Below, one piece after another: positions 41,470 through 51,540 of a DNA stretch of 64,000 nt; the stretch's first letter is position 1; each line of letters starts with the position of its first letter. The stretch lies in the NCBI GenBank assembly GCA_030625885.1, contig DAOUPZ010000002.1:62001-126000 (forward strand). The letters run 5' to 3'. The notes under the pieces were generated by a model. It worked only from the letters and a program-made list of their open reading frames with translations, was not told the DNA's origin and searched no databases. The position numbers and the translations under genes are program-made. Source of the stretch: Clostridia bacterium (GTDB lineage: Bacteria > Bacillota > DAOUPZ01).

Positions 41470-41536
41470 AACTATAATAAATAAGTCAATATTAGCTTAG
41501 GGATAAACGGACATTGACTTACAAGGAGAAAAGAAT

Positions 41537-42607
41537 ATGAGACGAATATTAGTAGAAGATTTAATATCAGGGATGGTATTGGGTAGGGCTATTTATCATG
41601 CAAATGGGCAGATATTGCTTGCAAAAGACATGGTGCTTAAGGAAGCTTATATTCAAAGATTGTTGGATCTAAAAATACCCACGGTCTATATTGATGACCA
41701 ATTAACTAAAGATATCATTATAGAAGATGTGATTTCCGAAAAAACCCGAATCAAAGCTATAAGTCAAGTGCGTCAATCAATGGAACGGCTTAAATTGGGG
41801 CGAAATCTAGATGATAGCATAGTGTGTAATACCAAAAATGCTGTGAGTCAAATTGTTGATGATTTGTTAGAAAACCCTGAAGTGATTATTAATCTTTCTG
41901 ATATTCGGACAGTAGACGATTATACCTTTGGTCATTGTGTTAATGTTGCGGTGCTTTCGATTGCTATGGGAAAAGCACTGAGATACAATCAGAATGAGTT
42001 AAAGAACTTGGGGATTGGTGCTGTTTTACATGATGTGGGAAAAATTAAAATTGAAGATGAAATTTTAAACAAACCCGGTTCTTTGACGGAAGAAGAGTAT
42101 GATAAGATTAAGAATCATACCTGGTTTGGCTATAATGTCCTAAGAGATTATGAAGAAATCAGTATTATTTCTGCCCATGTTGCATTGCAGCATCACGAGC
42201 GTTTCAATGGCGATGGGTATCCGCGGGGGTTAAAAGGCAATAAAATTCATGAATTTGCACAAATTGTAAGTATTGCCGATGTTTATGATGCACTAACGGC
42301 CAATCGGGTCTATAAAAAAGCAGCGCCGCCTCATAAAGCCATTAATTTTATTTCTACTGTCAGCGGCTATCAATTTAATCCTAAATTTGTTGATGAATTC
42401 CTTAAACATCTTCCGTTGTATCCTTTGGGGACTATGCTGCGTTTAAGTACAGGAGAAAAAGCAATCGTCATAAAGATTAATGGAGAAAATATTAACCGTC
42501 CGGTTGTTCGTCTTGTTCAAGATCATAATGAGGATGATATTTCTCAATATGATGAAATAGATTTAATTCGTAAGCCTGATCTATTTATTACGGAAGTGCT
42601 GAGTTAG
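41537..42607 (+). CDS. HD-GYP domain protein (putative c-di-GMP phosphodiesterase)
   Basis: HDVGKIKIEDEILNKPGSLTEEEYDKIKNHTWFGYNVL; HHERFNGDGYPRGLKG. Confidence 0.92.
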   Translation: MRRILVEDLISGMVLGRAIYHANGQILLAKDMVLKEAYIQRLLDLKIPTVYIDDQLTKDIIIEDVISEKTRIKAISQVRQSMERLKLGRNLDDSIVCNTKNAVSQIVDDLLENPEVIINLSDIRTVDDYTFGHCVNVAVLSIAMGKALRYNQNELKNLGIGAVLHDVGKIKIEDEILNKPGSLTEEEYDKIKNHTWFGYNVLRDYEEISIISAHVALQHHERFNGDGYPRGLKGNKIHEFAQIVSIADVYDALTANRVYKKAAPPHKAINFISTVSGYQFNPKFVDEFLKHLPLYPLGTMLRLSTGEKAIVIKINGENINRPVVRLVQDHNEDDISQYDEIDLIRKPDLFITEVLS

Positions 42608-42790
42608 TTGACAGTTAAAAAACAATTCACAATTGACAATGTACAATTGACAATTAGGGTTGATTTTTATGCGTTGCATAAAAATCTATATTTAATTGTT
42701 GATTCAGTTTTGCGTATGCAAAACATCCTTAATTGTTAATTGTCAATTTTCAATTAATCTTTTCCCTACCTACTGATTGCTACCTGCTAT
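42606..42790. repeat. Heptad-periodic element, type C (ACAATTG), with a type B right fragment
   Basis: ACAATTC ACAATTG ACAATGT ACAATTG ACAATTA GGG ... TTAATTG TTAATTG TCAATTT TCAATTAATCTTTTCCCTACC TACTGAT TGCTACC TGCTA. Confidence 0.8.
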
Positions 42791-42805
42791 TATTTCTGAA
42801 AGCTG

Positions 42806-43186
42806 GTGAATGTTGTGGATTCTAAAGAACTGGGGAAGTTTGGGGAAGACTATGCGGTAGAGTGTTTGCAGCGAAAAGGCTACCGGGTGTGTTGCCGCAA
42901 TTATAAATGTTTAATAGGTGAGATTGATATCATTGCGAAAAAGGATGAAACCCTCTATTTCATTGAAGTTAAATGTCGTAATCATACCGCTTTTGGTTTT
43001 CCCTATGAAGCGGTTAATAAGCGAAAGCAGCATAAGATTAGAAAAATTGCTTTGAATTATTTACGCGGCCACGCCAACGGGGAACAAAATTATTCGTTTA
43101 TAGTCATTTCAATTCTTGTCAATCATCAAGGCCATGTTGTTGAGATGGAGATGATTGAAGATGGTTTTGATGGTGAAAGTTACTGA
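42806..43186 (+). CDS. YraN family (UPF0102) endonuclease-like protein
   Basis: LGKFGEDYAVECLQRKGYRVCCRNYKCLIGEIDIIAKKDETLYFIEVKCR. Confidence 0.93.
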   Translation: MNVVDSKELGKFGEDYAVECLQRKGYRVCCRNYKCLIGEIDIIAKKDETLYFIEVKCRNHTAFGFPYEAVNKRKQHKIRKIALNYLRGHANGEQNYSFIVISILVNHQGHVVEMEMIEDGFDGESY

Positions 43187-43199
43187 TTTAGAATAAATT

Positions 43200-43247
43200 T
43201 CCTGTCCACTTGAGAAAAACTTTTTTCTTTGTGGGCAGGATTTTTTG
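43200..43247 (+). terminator. Rho-independent terminator
   Basis: TCCTGTCCAC...GTGGGCAGGATTTTTT. Confidence 0.75.
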
Positions 43248-43484
43248 CTTTTCGGACGAATATTATAAAATTAGAATAGCTCCTGAATTTTAAAAAATAC
43301 GCCTAAATACTTTATTATTCACTCTTTTTTATAAATATACCAACCTGGACGCATGTTTTGCATGAGAGGTGAATAAATATTGGATGCATGCAGTGGATTT
43401 TTCCAGGCTATTTTTCATGGAAGGAGGGAGAGCTTTTTTTATATTTACTTTTTAAAATAAAATAATTTTACAGGGGGTCAAGAA

Positions 43485-44663
43485 ATGAAAAAATTAATGG
43501 TTTTATTTGTTGTAATGGCAATGGTTTTACCCATGGCTTTAACAGGTTGTGGTGGTACTACGACAGCACCAGAGGAAGCGCAAGCGCCTGCTGGAAATCC
43601 TGAAGGAGATACGATTGTAATTGGTGTTTTTGAACCGATGACGGGAGATGCTGCTCAAGGCGGGCAATTGACTGTTGAAGGAATTGAACTGGCGCATGAA
43701 CTGTATGGAGAAGTAAATGGTAAAGAAATTGAATTAAAAGTTGTTGATAACAAGAGTGATCAGGCAGAAGCAACAACGGCTGTAGCTCGTTTGATTGATA
43801 AAGAAAAAGCAAATGTTATTGTAGGTAGTTATGGTAGTTCTTATTCAATGGCTGCAGGTGAAACTTTAAAGAATCAAGGCGTACCGGCTATTGGTTGTTC
43901 TCCTACTAATCCATTGGTTACCAAAGATAATGATTACTACTTTAGAGGATGCTTTATCGATCCTTTCCAGGGAACGGTACTTGCAAACTATGCAATTGAT
44001 GACAAGAACTTTAAAAAAGCAGCGTTGCTTGTAAATAAAGGGAATGCTTATTCTGTTGGGTTAGCAAACTACTTTAAAAAAGCATTTGAAGCAAAAGGCG
44101 GCGAAATTGTTGCGGAACAACAATATCAAAAAGGTGACCAAGACTATACGGCACAATTAAATACCATTAAACAAGCTAATCCAGATGTTATTATTCTACC
44201 CGGTGAATATGCTGAAATGGCTTTAGGGGTTGATCAGGCACGTAAAATGGGTCTTGAGGTACCTTTCTTCGGCGGCGATACCGTAGATGTTGATAAATTC
44301 TTAGATTATGGCGATTTAGTGGAAGGTGTTACCATCAGCTCTCACTTTGATCCTGCTCAACCTGAATTAACGGATGAAACCGCTAAATTTATGGAAGCGT
44401 TCGAAGCAAAATATCCGGATCGTACGCCTGGTGCTTTCCATGCATTAGGTTATGACGCATATTTGTTAGCTGTTGATGCGATTGAACGTGCGGGATCAGC
44501 TGATTCTGACAAAATACGTGATGCATTGGCTGAAACAAACGGATTCGAAGGTGCGACGGGTGTGATCACTTTAGATGAAAATGGCGATGCAACAAAACCT
44601 GCTGTTATTCGTGAAGTGAAAGACAGCGAGTTTAAATATGTGGCAACTGTACAGCCTGAATAA
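43485..44663 (+). CDS. livK: Branched-chain amino acid ABC transporter substrate-binding lipoprotein
   Basis: Lipobox LTGCGG; IGVFEPMTGDAAQGG; followed by livHMGF. Confidence 0.93.
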   Translation: MKKLMVLFVVMAMVLPMALTGCGGTTTAPEEAQAPAGNPEGDTIVIGVFEPMTGDAAQGGQLTVEGIELAHELYGEVNGKEIELKVVDNKSDQAEATTAVARLIDKEKANVIVGSYGSSYSMAAGETLKNQGVPAIGCSPTNPLVTKDNDYYFRGCFIDPFQGTVLANYAIDDKNFKKAALLVNKGNAYSVGLANYFKKAFEAKGGEIVAEQQYQKGDQDYTAQLNTIKQANPDVIILPGEYAEMALGVDQARKMGLEVPFFGGDTVDVDKFLDYGDLVEGVTISSHFDPAQPELTDETAKFMEAFEAKYPDRTPGAFHALGYDAYLLAVDAIERAGSADSDKIRDALAETNGFEGATGVITLDENGDATKPAVIREVKDSEFKYVATVQPE

Positions 44664-44685
44664 TTAATGTTATAATTGGTAAACT

Positions 44686-44732
44686 AAAAAAAGTTTTCCC
44701 CTTTCCGAGTGGGGAGGGGGAAACTTTTTTGT
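44686..44732 (+). terminator. Strong hairpin between livK and livH (possible partial terminator)
   Basis: AAAAAAGTTTTCCCC...GGGGGAAACTTTTTTG. Confidence 0.75.
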
Positions 44733-44762
44733 TTATATGATATTGGGTTAGGGGATGAAAAA

Positions 44763-45653
44763 ATGACGATAAACTTTTTTATGGAGAACTTGGCAAATGG
44801 GGTTTCTCTAGGAAGTTTATATGCGCTGATTGCGATCGGTTATACCATGGTATATGGTATTTTGCGTTTGATTAATTTCGCGCATGGTGATTTACTGATG
44901 GTTGCTGCGTATGCTGTATTTTTTATGATTGCGGCGATGGTACCTTGGTGGATTGCTGCTATTTTAGCTGTTGTGATTACTGCAATCGTAGGCGTATTAA
45001 TTGAAAAAGCGGCCTATCGGCCTTTGCGAAATTCACCTCGTATTTCGGTTTTGATTTCAGCGATTGGTGTTTCATTTTTGATTGAAAACTTAGGTTTAGT
45101 TGTTTTTAGTGGTGTACCACGTGCTGTATACCGTCCAGAAATTTTTGACAAATCTGTTAGTATGGGTGGTATTACAACTAGTAGTCTGACCTTTTATATT
45201 ATTGGGGCAACGGTTATTTTGCTTTTGGCACTGGTTTATTTATTGAATAAGACGAAAACAGGGATGGCCATGCGGGCATTAGCGATCAGCTTTGATACAG
45301 CCAGTTTAATGGCGATTAATGTCAATCGTATTGTTTCATTTACCTTTGCGATTGGTTCTTCATTGGCTGCATTTGGGGGGATTATGTGGGCTTTGAAATA
45401 TCCACAAATCAATCCTTTGATGGGTGTTTTTCCGGGACTTAAATGTTTTGTTGCTGCTGTTTTAGGTGGTATTGGTAATGTAACAGGTGCAGTGATTGGT
45501 GGATTTATCCTAGGAATTGTGGAAATTATGGCAATTGCAATATTCCCTTCTTTGGCCGGTTATCGGGATGCTTTTGCTTTTATTATATTAATATTGATTC
45601 TCTTGTTTAAACCCACAGGAATCATGGGTGAAAAAATGACGGAGAAGGTGTAA
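44763..45653 (+). CDS. livH: Branched-chain amino acid ABC permease LivH
   Basis: LANGVSLGSLYALIAIGYTMVYGILRLINFAHGD. Confidence 0.95.
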   Translation: MTINFFMENLANGVSLGSLYALIAIGYTMVYGILRLINFAHGDLLMVAAYAVFFMIAAMVPWWIAAILAVVITAIVGVLIEKAAYRPLRNSPRISVLISAIGVSFLIENLGLVVFSGVPRAVYRPEIFDKSVSMGGITTSSLTFYIIGATVILLLALVYLLNKTKTGMAMRALAISFDTASLMAINVNRIVSFTFAIGSSLAAFGGIMWALKYPQINPLMGVFPGLKCFVAAVLGGIGNVTGAVIGGFILGIVEIMAIAIFPSLAGYRDAFAFIILILILLFKPTGIMGEKMTEKV

Positions 45654-45655
45654 GA

Positions 45656-46726
45656 ATGAAAAAAGAAACCAAAATTTTAGCAATTATTGTGACCATTGGA
45701 ACAATTGCATTTTTATTTTTTGCGAATCAATTTTTTGATGGTTATAAAATAAGAATAATGAATTTAGCTGCGATTAATATTATTCTGGCATTAGGTCTTA
45801 ATATTATTAATGGGTTTGCCGGTCAGTTTTCACTTGGACATGCAGGATTTATGGCGATTGGGGCTTATACGGGGGCACTTTTAACATTATCTCCTTCCGC
45901 CAAACAGATGAACTTTTTTATTGACCCCATTATTTCGCCATTGGCAAATTTTCAAATGGGCTTTTTACCTGCTATTATTATAGCTGCTTTAGTTACGGCT
46001 GTTTTTGCATTTATGATAGGGGTACCTGTACTTCGGTTAAAAGGGGATTATCTGGCGATTGCCAGTTTGGGATTTTCGGAAATTATTCGAGTGGTACTTA
46101 CAAATTTGCAGAGTTTAACGAATGGTTCTTTGGGGCTTAAAGCCATTCCGAGTTATATTAATCTTTTTTGGAGCTGGGGTTTTGCATTTCTTGCTATTAT
46201 CTTTACCTTCTTTTTGATTAATAGTAGTTATGGGCGGGCTTTTAAGGCCATCCGAGAAGATGAAGTGGCTGCCGAAGCCATGGGTATTAATTTGTTTAAA
46301 CATAAAATTATGGCTTTTGTAATCGGCTCTAGTATGGCGGGGGTAGGCGGGGCCTTATTTGCCAGCTTACTCACAGCGATTGATCCTAATATTTTTAAAT
46401 TTGCTTTAACATTCCAGATTCTATTAATGGTTGTATTAGGCGGAATGGGAAGTATCAGCGGTACGATTGTTTCAGCTACCATTGTTACGATTATGATGGA
46501 ATGGCTTCGTATTGTAGAGTCACCTATGACCATAGGGTCATTAACGATTCCGGGTATTTCCGGGATGCGGATGGTTATTTTCTCGGTTCTTTTAATGGCT
46601 GTTATTTTGTTTTATCCAAAAGGGTTTATGGGAACACGTGAAATCACGTGGGATTTCATTCAAGAAAAGATCAATCGTCTTCGTAAAAAGGGAAAGAATG
46701 AAACCCTCCAGAAAGATGAGGTGTAG
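45656..46726 (+). CDS. livM: Branched-chain amino acid ABC permease LivM
   Basis: NIILALGLNIINGFAGQFSLGHAGFMAIGAY. Confidence 0.95.
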   Translation: MKKETKILAIIVTIGTIAFLFFANQFFDGYKIRIMNLAAINIILALGLNIINGFAGQFSLGHAGFMAIGAYTGALLTLSPSAKQMNFFIDPIISPLANFQMGFLPAIIIAALVTAVFAFMIGVPVLRLKGDYLAIASLGFSEIIRVVLTNLQSLTNGSLGLKAIPSYINLFWSWGFAFLAIIFTFFLINSSYGRAFKAIREDEVAAEAMGINLFKHKIMAFVIGSSMAGVGGALFASLLTAIDPNIFKFALTFQILLMVVLGGMGSISGTIVSATIVTIMMEWLRIVESPMTIGSLTIPGISGMRMVIFSVLLMAVILFYPKGFMGTREITWDFIQEKINRLRKKGKNETLQKDEV

Positions 46727-46728
46727 GT

Positions 46729-47520
46729 ATGTTGCTCCATGCAGATCATTTAACCATTAAATTTGGTGGGTTGACAGCTGTAAAGGATTTGGATATGCAG
46801 CTTAATAAAGGAGAATTAGTAGGACTTATTGGTCCTAACGGTGCTGGGAAGACAACGGCATTTAATATGATTACAGGTGTTTATGCACCCACTCAGGGAA
46901 AGGTTCTCCTAGAAGATAAGGACATTACGGGTAAGAAGAGTCCGACAGCGCCAGGTATGCGCCCGGATCAAATTACGGCTTTGGGTGTTGCCAGAACCTT
47001 TCAAAATATTCGATTGTTTACGAACTTATCTGTTCTGGATAATGTGATCATTGCCCATCATTTGCATTTAAAATCTTCTTTAATGGGTGCGGTATTGCGG
47101 TTACCCGGGTATCGTCGAGAAGAGAAAGAGATGCGTGAAAAAGCTATACAAGTTCTTAAAGCGGTAGGGCTTGAAAAACTATATAAAGAAGAAGCGGGTA
47201 ACCTGGCTTATGGGCAGCAGCGTCGCCTGGAAATTGCCCGAGCTCTGGCAACAAACCCCAAATTGCTATTATTGGATGAACCGGCTGCCGGGATGAACCC
47301 CCAAGAAGGGGAAGAATTGATGCAATTTATCGAAGCCATACGCAAGGACTTTGATTTAACCATCCTCATGATTGAGCATGATATGAAAGTGGTTATGGGG
47401 ATTTGTGAGCGCATTTACGTATTAGACCATGGCGAAACGATTGCGCAAGGAACACCTAATGAAATTCAAACGAATTCGCGCGTGATTGAAGCTTATTTGG
47501 GGGTGGATGCCAGTGCTTAA
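46729..47520 (+). CDS. livG: Branched-chain amino acid ABC ATPase LivG
   Basis: Walker A GPNGAGKTTAFN; GQQRRLEIARAL. Confidence 0.95.
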   Translation: MLLHADHLTIKFGGLTAVKDLDMQLNKGELVGLIGPNGAGKTTAFNMITGVYAPTQGKVLLEDKDITGKKSPTAPGMRPDQITALGVARTFQNIRLFTNLSVLDNVIIAHHLHLKSSLMGAVLRLPGYRREEKEMREKAIQVLKAVGLEKLYKEEAGNLAYGQQRRLEIARALATNPKLLLLDEPAAGMNPQEGEELMQFIEAIRKDFDLTILMIEHDMKVVMGICERIYVLDHGETIAQGTPNEIQTNSRVIEAYLGVDASA

Positions 47521-48217
47521 GGTTAAGGATTTACATGTTTATTATGGTGGGATACATGCCCTTCAAGGTGTAGATATGATCGTTCCGGAAGGCAAGATTG
47601 TAACTTTGATTGGTGCCAATGGTGCGGGGAAAAGTACGACCCTTCGGACAATAACAGGACTGGTTAAGCCCAAATCAGGAAGCATCGAATTTATGGGTCA
47701 GCCTATTGTGGGAAAACCCACGCTTGAAATTGTTAAGACAGGTGTGACGTTGGTACCTGAGGGACGACAGGTTTTTCCGAATTTGACGGTATTGGAAAAC
47801 ATTCGTTTAGGTGCCTATGCCCGTAAAGATAAGGCGGGTATTAAAAAAGATATTGAGTGGGTTTATGAATTGTTTCCCCGCCTTAAAGAACGGGAATGGC
47901 AGATGGCAGGTACGTTATCCGGTGGGGAGCAGCAAATGCTGGCTGTAGGCCGGGCGTTGATGTCCAGACCGAAACTGCTGATGATGGATGAGCCGTCTCT
48001 AGGGTTAGCGCCGCTTTTGGTGCAAGATATCTTTAACATTATTAAGTTTATTCATGAACAAGGCATGACCATTCTTTTAATTGAACAGAATGCCCATGCA
48101 GCCTTGAAAATTGCAGATTATGGCTATGTTATTGAAACAGGACGGGTCGTTTTAGAAGGAAAAGGGTCTGAACTGGTTGAGAATGAAGCCATTCAAAAAG
48201 CGTATTTGGGTGGATAG
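47507..48217 (+). CDS. livF: Branched-chain amino acid ABC ATPase LivF
   Basis: GANGAGKSTTLRTITG; LSGGEQQMLAVGRALMSRP; overlaps livG end. Confidence 0.95.
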   Translation: MPVLKVKDLHVYYGGIHALQGVDMIVPEGKIVTLIGANGAGKSTTLRTITGLVKPKSGSIEFMGQPIVGKPTLEIVKTGVTLVPEGRQVFPNLTVLENIRLGAYARKDKAGIKKDIEWVYELFPRLKEREWQMAGTLSGGEQQMLAVGRALMSRPKLLMMDEPSLGLAPLLVQDIFNIIKFIHEQGMTILLIEQNAHAALKIADYGYVIETGRVVLEGKGSELVENEAIQKAYLGG

Positions 48218-48220
48218 AGG

Positions 48221-48260
48221 TAACCCTCCAGAGCATATGTTCTGGAGGGTTAATTTTTTG
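48221..48260 (+). terminator. Rho-independent terminator
   Basis: AACCCTCCAGAGCATATGTTCTGGAGGGTTAATTTTTT. Confidence 0.88.
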
Positions 48261-48289
48261 CAAAAGGTTAGAACTATCGCAATCACTTT

Positions 48290-48847
48290 TTATAGTGTCT
48301 GATATTTAAAACAGTTTATGGTATGATCATTTACAATACCCACTGCTTGTAAGTATGAATATATGATCGTTGTACCGATAAATTTGAAACCTCTTTTTTT
48401 AAGATCTTTAGAAATTTTATCCGAAAGATCCGTAGAGGTGGGTACCTCAGAAATAGCTTTCCAATGATTCACAATAGGCCGATGATCTACAAAGCCCCAG
48501 ATATAGTTATCAAAAGATCCGAATTGTTTTTGTATCTCCAAAAATCTCTGCGCATTATTTATGGAAGATTCTATTTTTCTACGGTTGCGTATAATGCCTG
48601 AATTCTCAAGTAATTCATTTGTTTTTCTTTCATCATATAATGCCACTTTTTCGTAGTCAAAATGATCATAAGCCTGTCTATAATTTTCCCGTTTTTTCAA
48701 AACAGTGATCCAGCTTAGGCCTGCCTGGGCCGATTCCAGTACGAGAAATTCAAAATGAATCTTATCATCATGAACCGGAATACCCCATTCATGATCATGA
48801 TAATCTATGTATAGGGGATCTTCTGTAACCCACTCACATCGTTTCAT
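48290..48847 (-). CDS. tag: DNA-3-methyladenine glycosylase I
   Basis: RCEWVTEDPLYIDYHDHEWGIPVHDD; QAGLSWITVLKKRENYR. Confidence 0.93.
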   Translation of the reverse strand: MKRCEWVTEDPLYIDYHDHEWGIPVHDDKIHFEFLVLESAQAGLSWITVLKKRENYRQAYDHFDYEKVALYDERKTNELLENSGIIRNRRKIESSINNAQRFLEIQKQFGSFDNYIWGFVDHRPIVNHWKAISEVPTSTDLSDKISKDLKKRGFKFIGTTIIYSYLQAVGIVNDHTINCFKYQTL

Positions 48848-48862
48848 AAAACTTCCTCCTTC

Positions 48863-49072
48863 TTAATCAAAACCCAAAAAGAATAAATATGTCATATAAA
48901 TACTTGTAAGAAAAAATGTAATGATTGAATCTAATGATGCATAAATAAAAAATTTTTTTTCAAGGTGATGTTCTGCATAACAGGAAATTTTGCTTTTCAA
49001 AACAAGTAATATGAACCATCCAAGTGTTAGAACGAATATGGATAAGTAATATTTATAATTTTCTATTTGCAT
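48863..49072 (-). CDS. Small membrane protein, unknown
   Basis: Two hydrophobic segments; GGAGGG RBS upstream. Confidence 0.55.
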   Translation of the reverse strand: MQIENYKYYLSIFVLTLGWFILLVLKSKISCYAEHHLEKKFFIYASLDSIITFFLTSIYMTYLFFLGFD

Positions 49073-49340
49073 TTTTCCCTCCTATAACTTTATGAATATA
49101 CGCTATATATTTGATAATGAACATAGGATTTCTAATTGGTATTATATACCATGAATCTATGATATTCAATACTTAGAAAAAGGGAGGGATGGAGTAAAAA
49201 CACAGGTGAGTGGTATTGATTGGGTAAAACCCATAGCTTTATAGGGAAGATACTTTGCGTTTTTTATAACAAGATAAAGGATAATGGAATATATTGGCGA
49301 ACACTAAACATAAAACCAATATATGGGAGAAGGGTTTCGG

Positions 49341-50873
49341 ATGCTTGCTAAAGTATATAGCTGTGCTTTATTAGGGATACAAGGCTATCTTGTAGAAGTA
49401 CAAGTGGATATTACCCAGGGTTTGCCAGCGTTTGACATCGTTGGATTACCAGACGCCTCTATTAAAGAAGCAAAAGAGCGGGTGCGTGCTGCTATTAAGA
49501 ATTCAGGGTTTCAGTTTCCAATGCGGCGCATAACCGTTAATTTAGCGCCTGCTGATATTAAGAAGGAAGGACCGTCTTTTGATTTGCCAATCGCCTTAGC
49601 CATTTTAGCGGCTACCGGTCAGGTGGACAGTAAGCAGTTAAAGGATTATGTGATTGTGGGAGAACTGGCTTTGGATGGTGAGATTAGGCGAGTGAATGGT
49701 ATTTTACCGATGGCAGCTAAGGCAAAGGCGCTTCAGATGAGAGGCATGATCTTGCCGGAGAATAATAAAGAAGAAGGGGCGCTTGTTAGAGGCCTGAATG
49801 TGTATCCGTTTTCTTCTTTGGGAGAAATCGTAACCTGTTTATTAGGGGAAGAACCCTGGCTGCCTTATGAAAAATCAGAGAAAAGTTTAGGGGAAAATGA
49901 GGTGATTTCTGCTGTCGATTTTTCTGAAGTTAGGGGACAGGAGAGTGCTAAACGGGCTTTGGAAGTAGCGGCAGCCGGGGGACATAACATATTAATGGTG
50001 GGTTCTCCCGGTTCCGGTAAAACGATGCTGGCACGGAGGATACCAACCATTTTGCCGTCCATGTCTTTTGAAGAAGCACTGGAAGTGACAAAAATATACA
50101 GTATTTCAGGTCTTTTGAGTAACGAGCATGCTTTGGTAGAACAGCGTCCTTTTCGAGCACCGCATCATACCATATCGAACAGTGCATTGGTAGGCGGCGG
50201 GCGAATTCCTAAACCCGGGGAAGTAAGTCTTTCGCACCATGGGGTCTTATTTCTAGATGAGCTGCCGGAATTTAAGCGCAATGTATTGGAAGTACTGCGT
50301 CAGCCTTTAGAAGACAGCATTGTTACCATTTCGCGGGTTAATGCGACCCTGACCTATCCGGCAAAATTCATGCTTGTTGGAGCCATGAATCCCTGTCCGT
50401 GCGGCCACTTTGGGGACCCCTTGAAAGAATGTACCTGTACGCCGAATCAGATTAGCCGGTATCTCGGCAAAATTTCGGGGCCATTACTAGACCGAATTGA
50501 TATTCATATTGAAATTCCACCGGTGAAATTAGACGAGCTGGATACGGTGCAAAAAGGGGAAAGCTCACAAGAAATTAGAAAGCGTGTTGAAGCAGCACGA
50601 ATGATTCAAAGAGAACGCTATCAGGAAGAAGGGATCTACTATAATGCACAGATGGGACCCCTGCAAATTGAGCGGTATTGTAAGCTGAGCCATGATGTGA
50701 AAAATCTGATGGGAGAGGCGTTCAAGCGTTTGGGCCTAAGCGCCCGGGCGTATATGCGGATATTGAAGTTGGTGCGGACGATTGCAGATCTTGCGGGAGA
50801 GGGAGAAATTAAGGTGCGGCATGTAGGGGAAGCGATACAGTACCGGAGTTTGGATCGGAAATTGTGGGAGTAA
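49341..50873 (+). CDS. YifB/ComM family Mg-chelatase-like AAA ATPase
   Basis: GLPAFDIVGLPDASIKEAKERVRAAIKNSGFQFP; GSPGSGKTMLARRIPTILP. Confidence 0.94.
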   Translation: MLAKVYSCALLGIQGYLVEVQVDITQGLPAFDIVGLPDASIKEAKERVRAAIKNSGFQFPMRRITVNLAPADIKKEGPSFDLPIALAILAATGQVDSKQLKDYVIVGELALDGEIRRVNGILPMAAKAKALQMRGMILPENNKEEGALVRGLNVYPFSSLGEIVTCLLGEEPWLPYEKSEKSLGENEVISAVDFSEVRGQESAKRALEVAAAGGHNILMVGSPGSGKTMLARRIPTILPSMSFEEALEVTKIYSISGLLSNEHALVEQRPFRAPHHTISNSALVGGGRIPKPGEVSLSHHGVLFLDELPEFKRNVLEVLRQPLEDSIVTISRVNATLTYPAKFMLVGAMNPCPCGHFGDPLKECTCTPNQISRYLGKISGPLLDRIDIHIEIPPVKLDELDTVQKGESSQEIRKRVEAARMIQRERYQEEGIYYNAQMGPLQIERYCKLSHDVKNLMGEAFKRLGLSARAYMRILKLVRTIADLAGEGEIKVRHVGEAIQYRSLDRKLWE

Positions 50874-50931
50874 ATTTAAAATTAAACCTAAAATGTAAAT
50901 ATATGTGGGGATGATTTGAGAGGTGTAATGT

Positions 50932-51540
50932 ATGGCTTTAAAAAAGTCAAATGAAAAGTCTCTGCAAATAGGACAAGAGATGTATAAACTGCTTTTTAAT
51001 TCCTATTATAAAAAAGCTTATCGTATTGCGTATATGCTTACTAAGGATCATGCTTTAGCAGAAGATATTGTACAAGAAAGTTTTATAAAAGCTTTTCGCA
51101 ATATTCATCAACTGAAAGATATTGATCATTTTGCTTCTTGGTTTGCTACTATTATAAAGAACACTGCCAGTAATTTTTTTCGCAAAGACCCCAATACTTT
51201 TCCAACAAATGATTTAGAGAAAGTAATTCCTTTGGTAAGGCAATGGGAGCAACATGGGGAAAACCTCGATGATATTATTATCAATAAAGAAATGAAAGAA
51301 ATTACATTGCATACTATAATGGAGTTAAATGAAAAATATAGGACTGTATTATTGCTTTATTATTACTGGGAATTTTCATATGAGAATATAGCAAATCAAC
51401 TTAATATAAATATTGGAACGGTTAAATCAAGATTGCATAAAGGCAGAATGATGATAAAAGAAGTTTTAGAAGGAATATATGAAGAAGGGGGGAGAAAGCA
51501 AGATGGACTTTTACGACAAGTTAATCAAAGAAAGTATTGA
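50932..51540 (+). CDS. ECF-type RNA polymerase sigma factor
   Basis: AYMLTKDHALAEDIVQESFIKAFRNI; region 4 YENIANQLNINIGTVKSRLHKGR. Confidence 0.92.
   Translation: MALKKSNEKSLQIGQEMYKLLFNSYYKKAYRIAYMLTKDHALAEDIVQESFIKAFRNIHQLKDIDHFASWFATIIKNTASNFFRKDPNTFPTNDLEKVIPLVRQWEQHGENLDDIIINKEMKEITLHTIMELNEKYRTVLLLYYYWEFSYENIANQLNINIGTVKSRLHKGRMMIKEVLEGIYEEGGRKQDGLLRQVNQRKY

Noticed and set aside
43340-43480. Possible riboswitch in the livK leader (GCATGTTTTGCATG / GGATGCATGCAG region)
   Set aside because: Some dyad symmetry but no match to a riboswitch I can recall and no clear expression platform; insufficient evidence.
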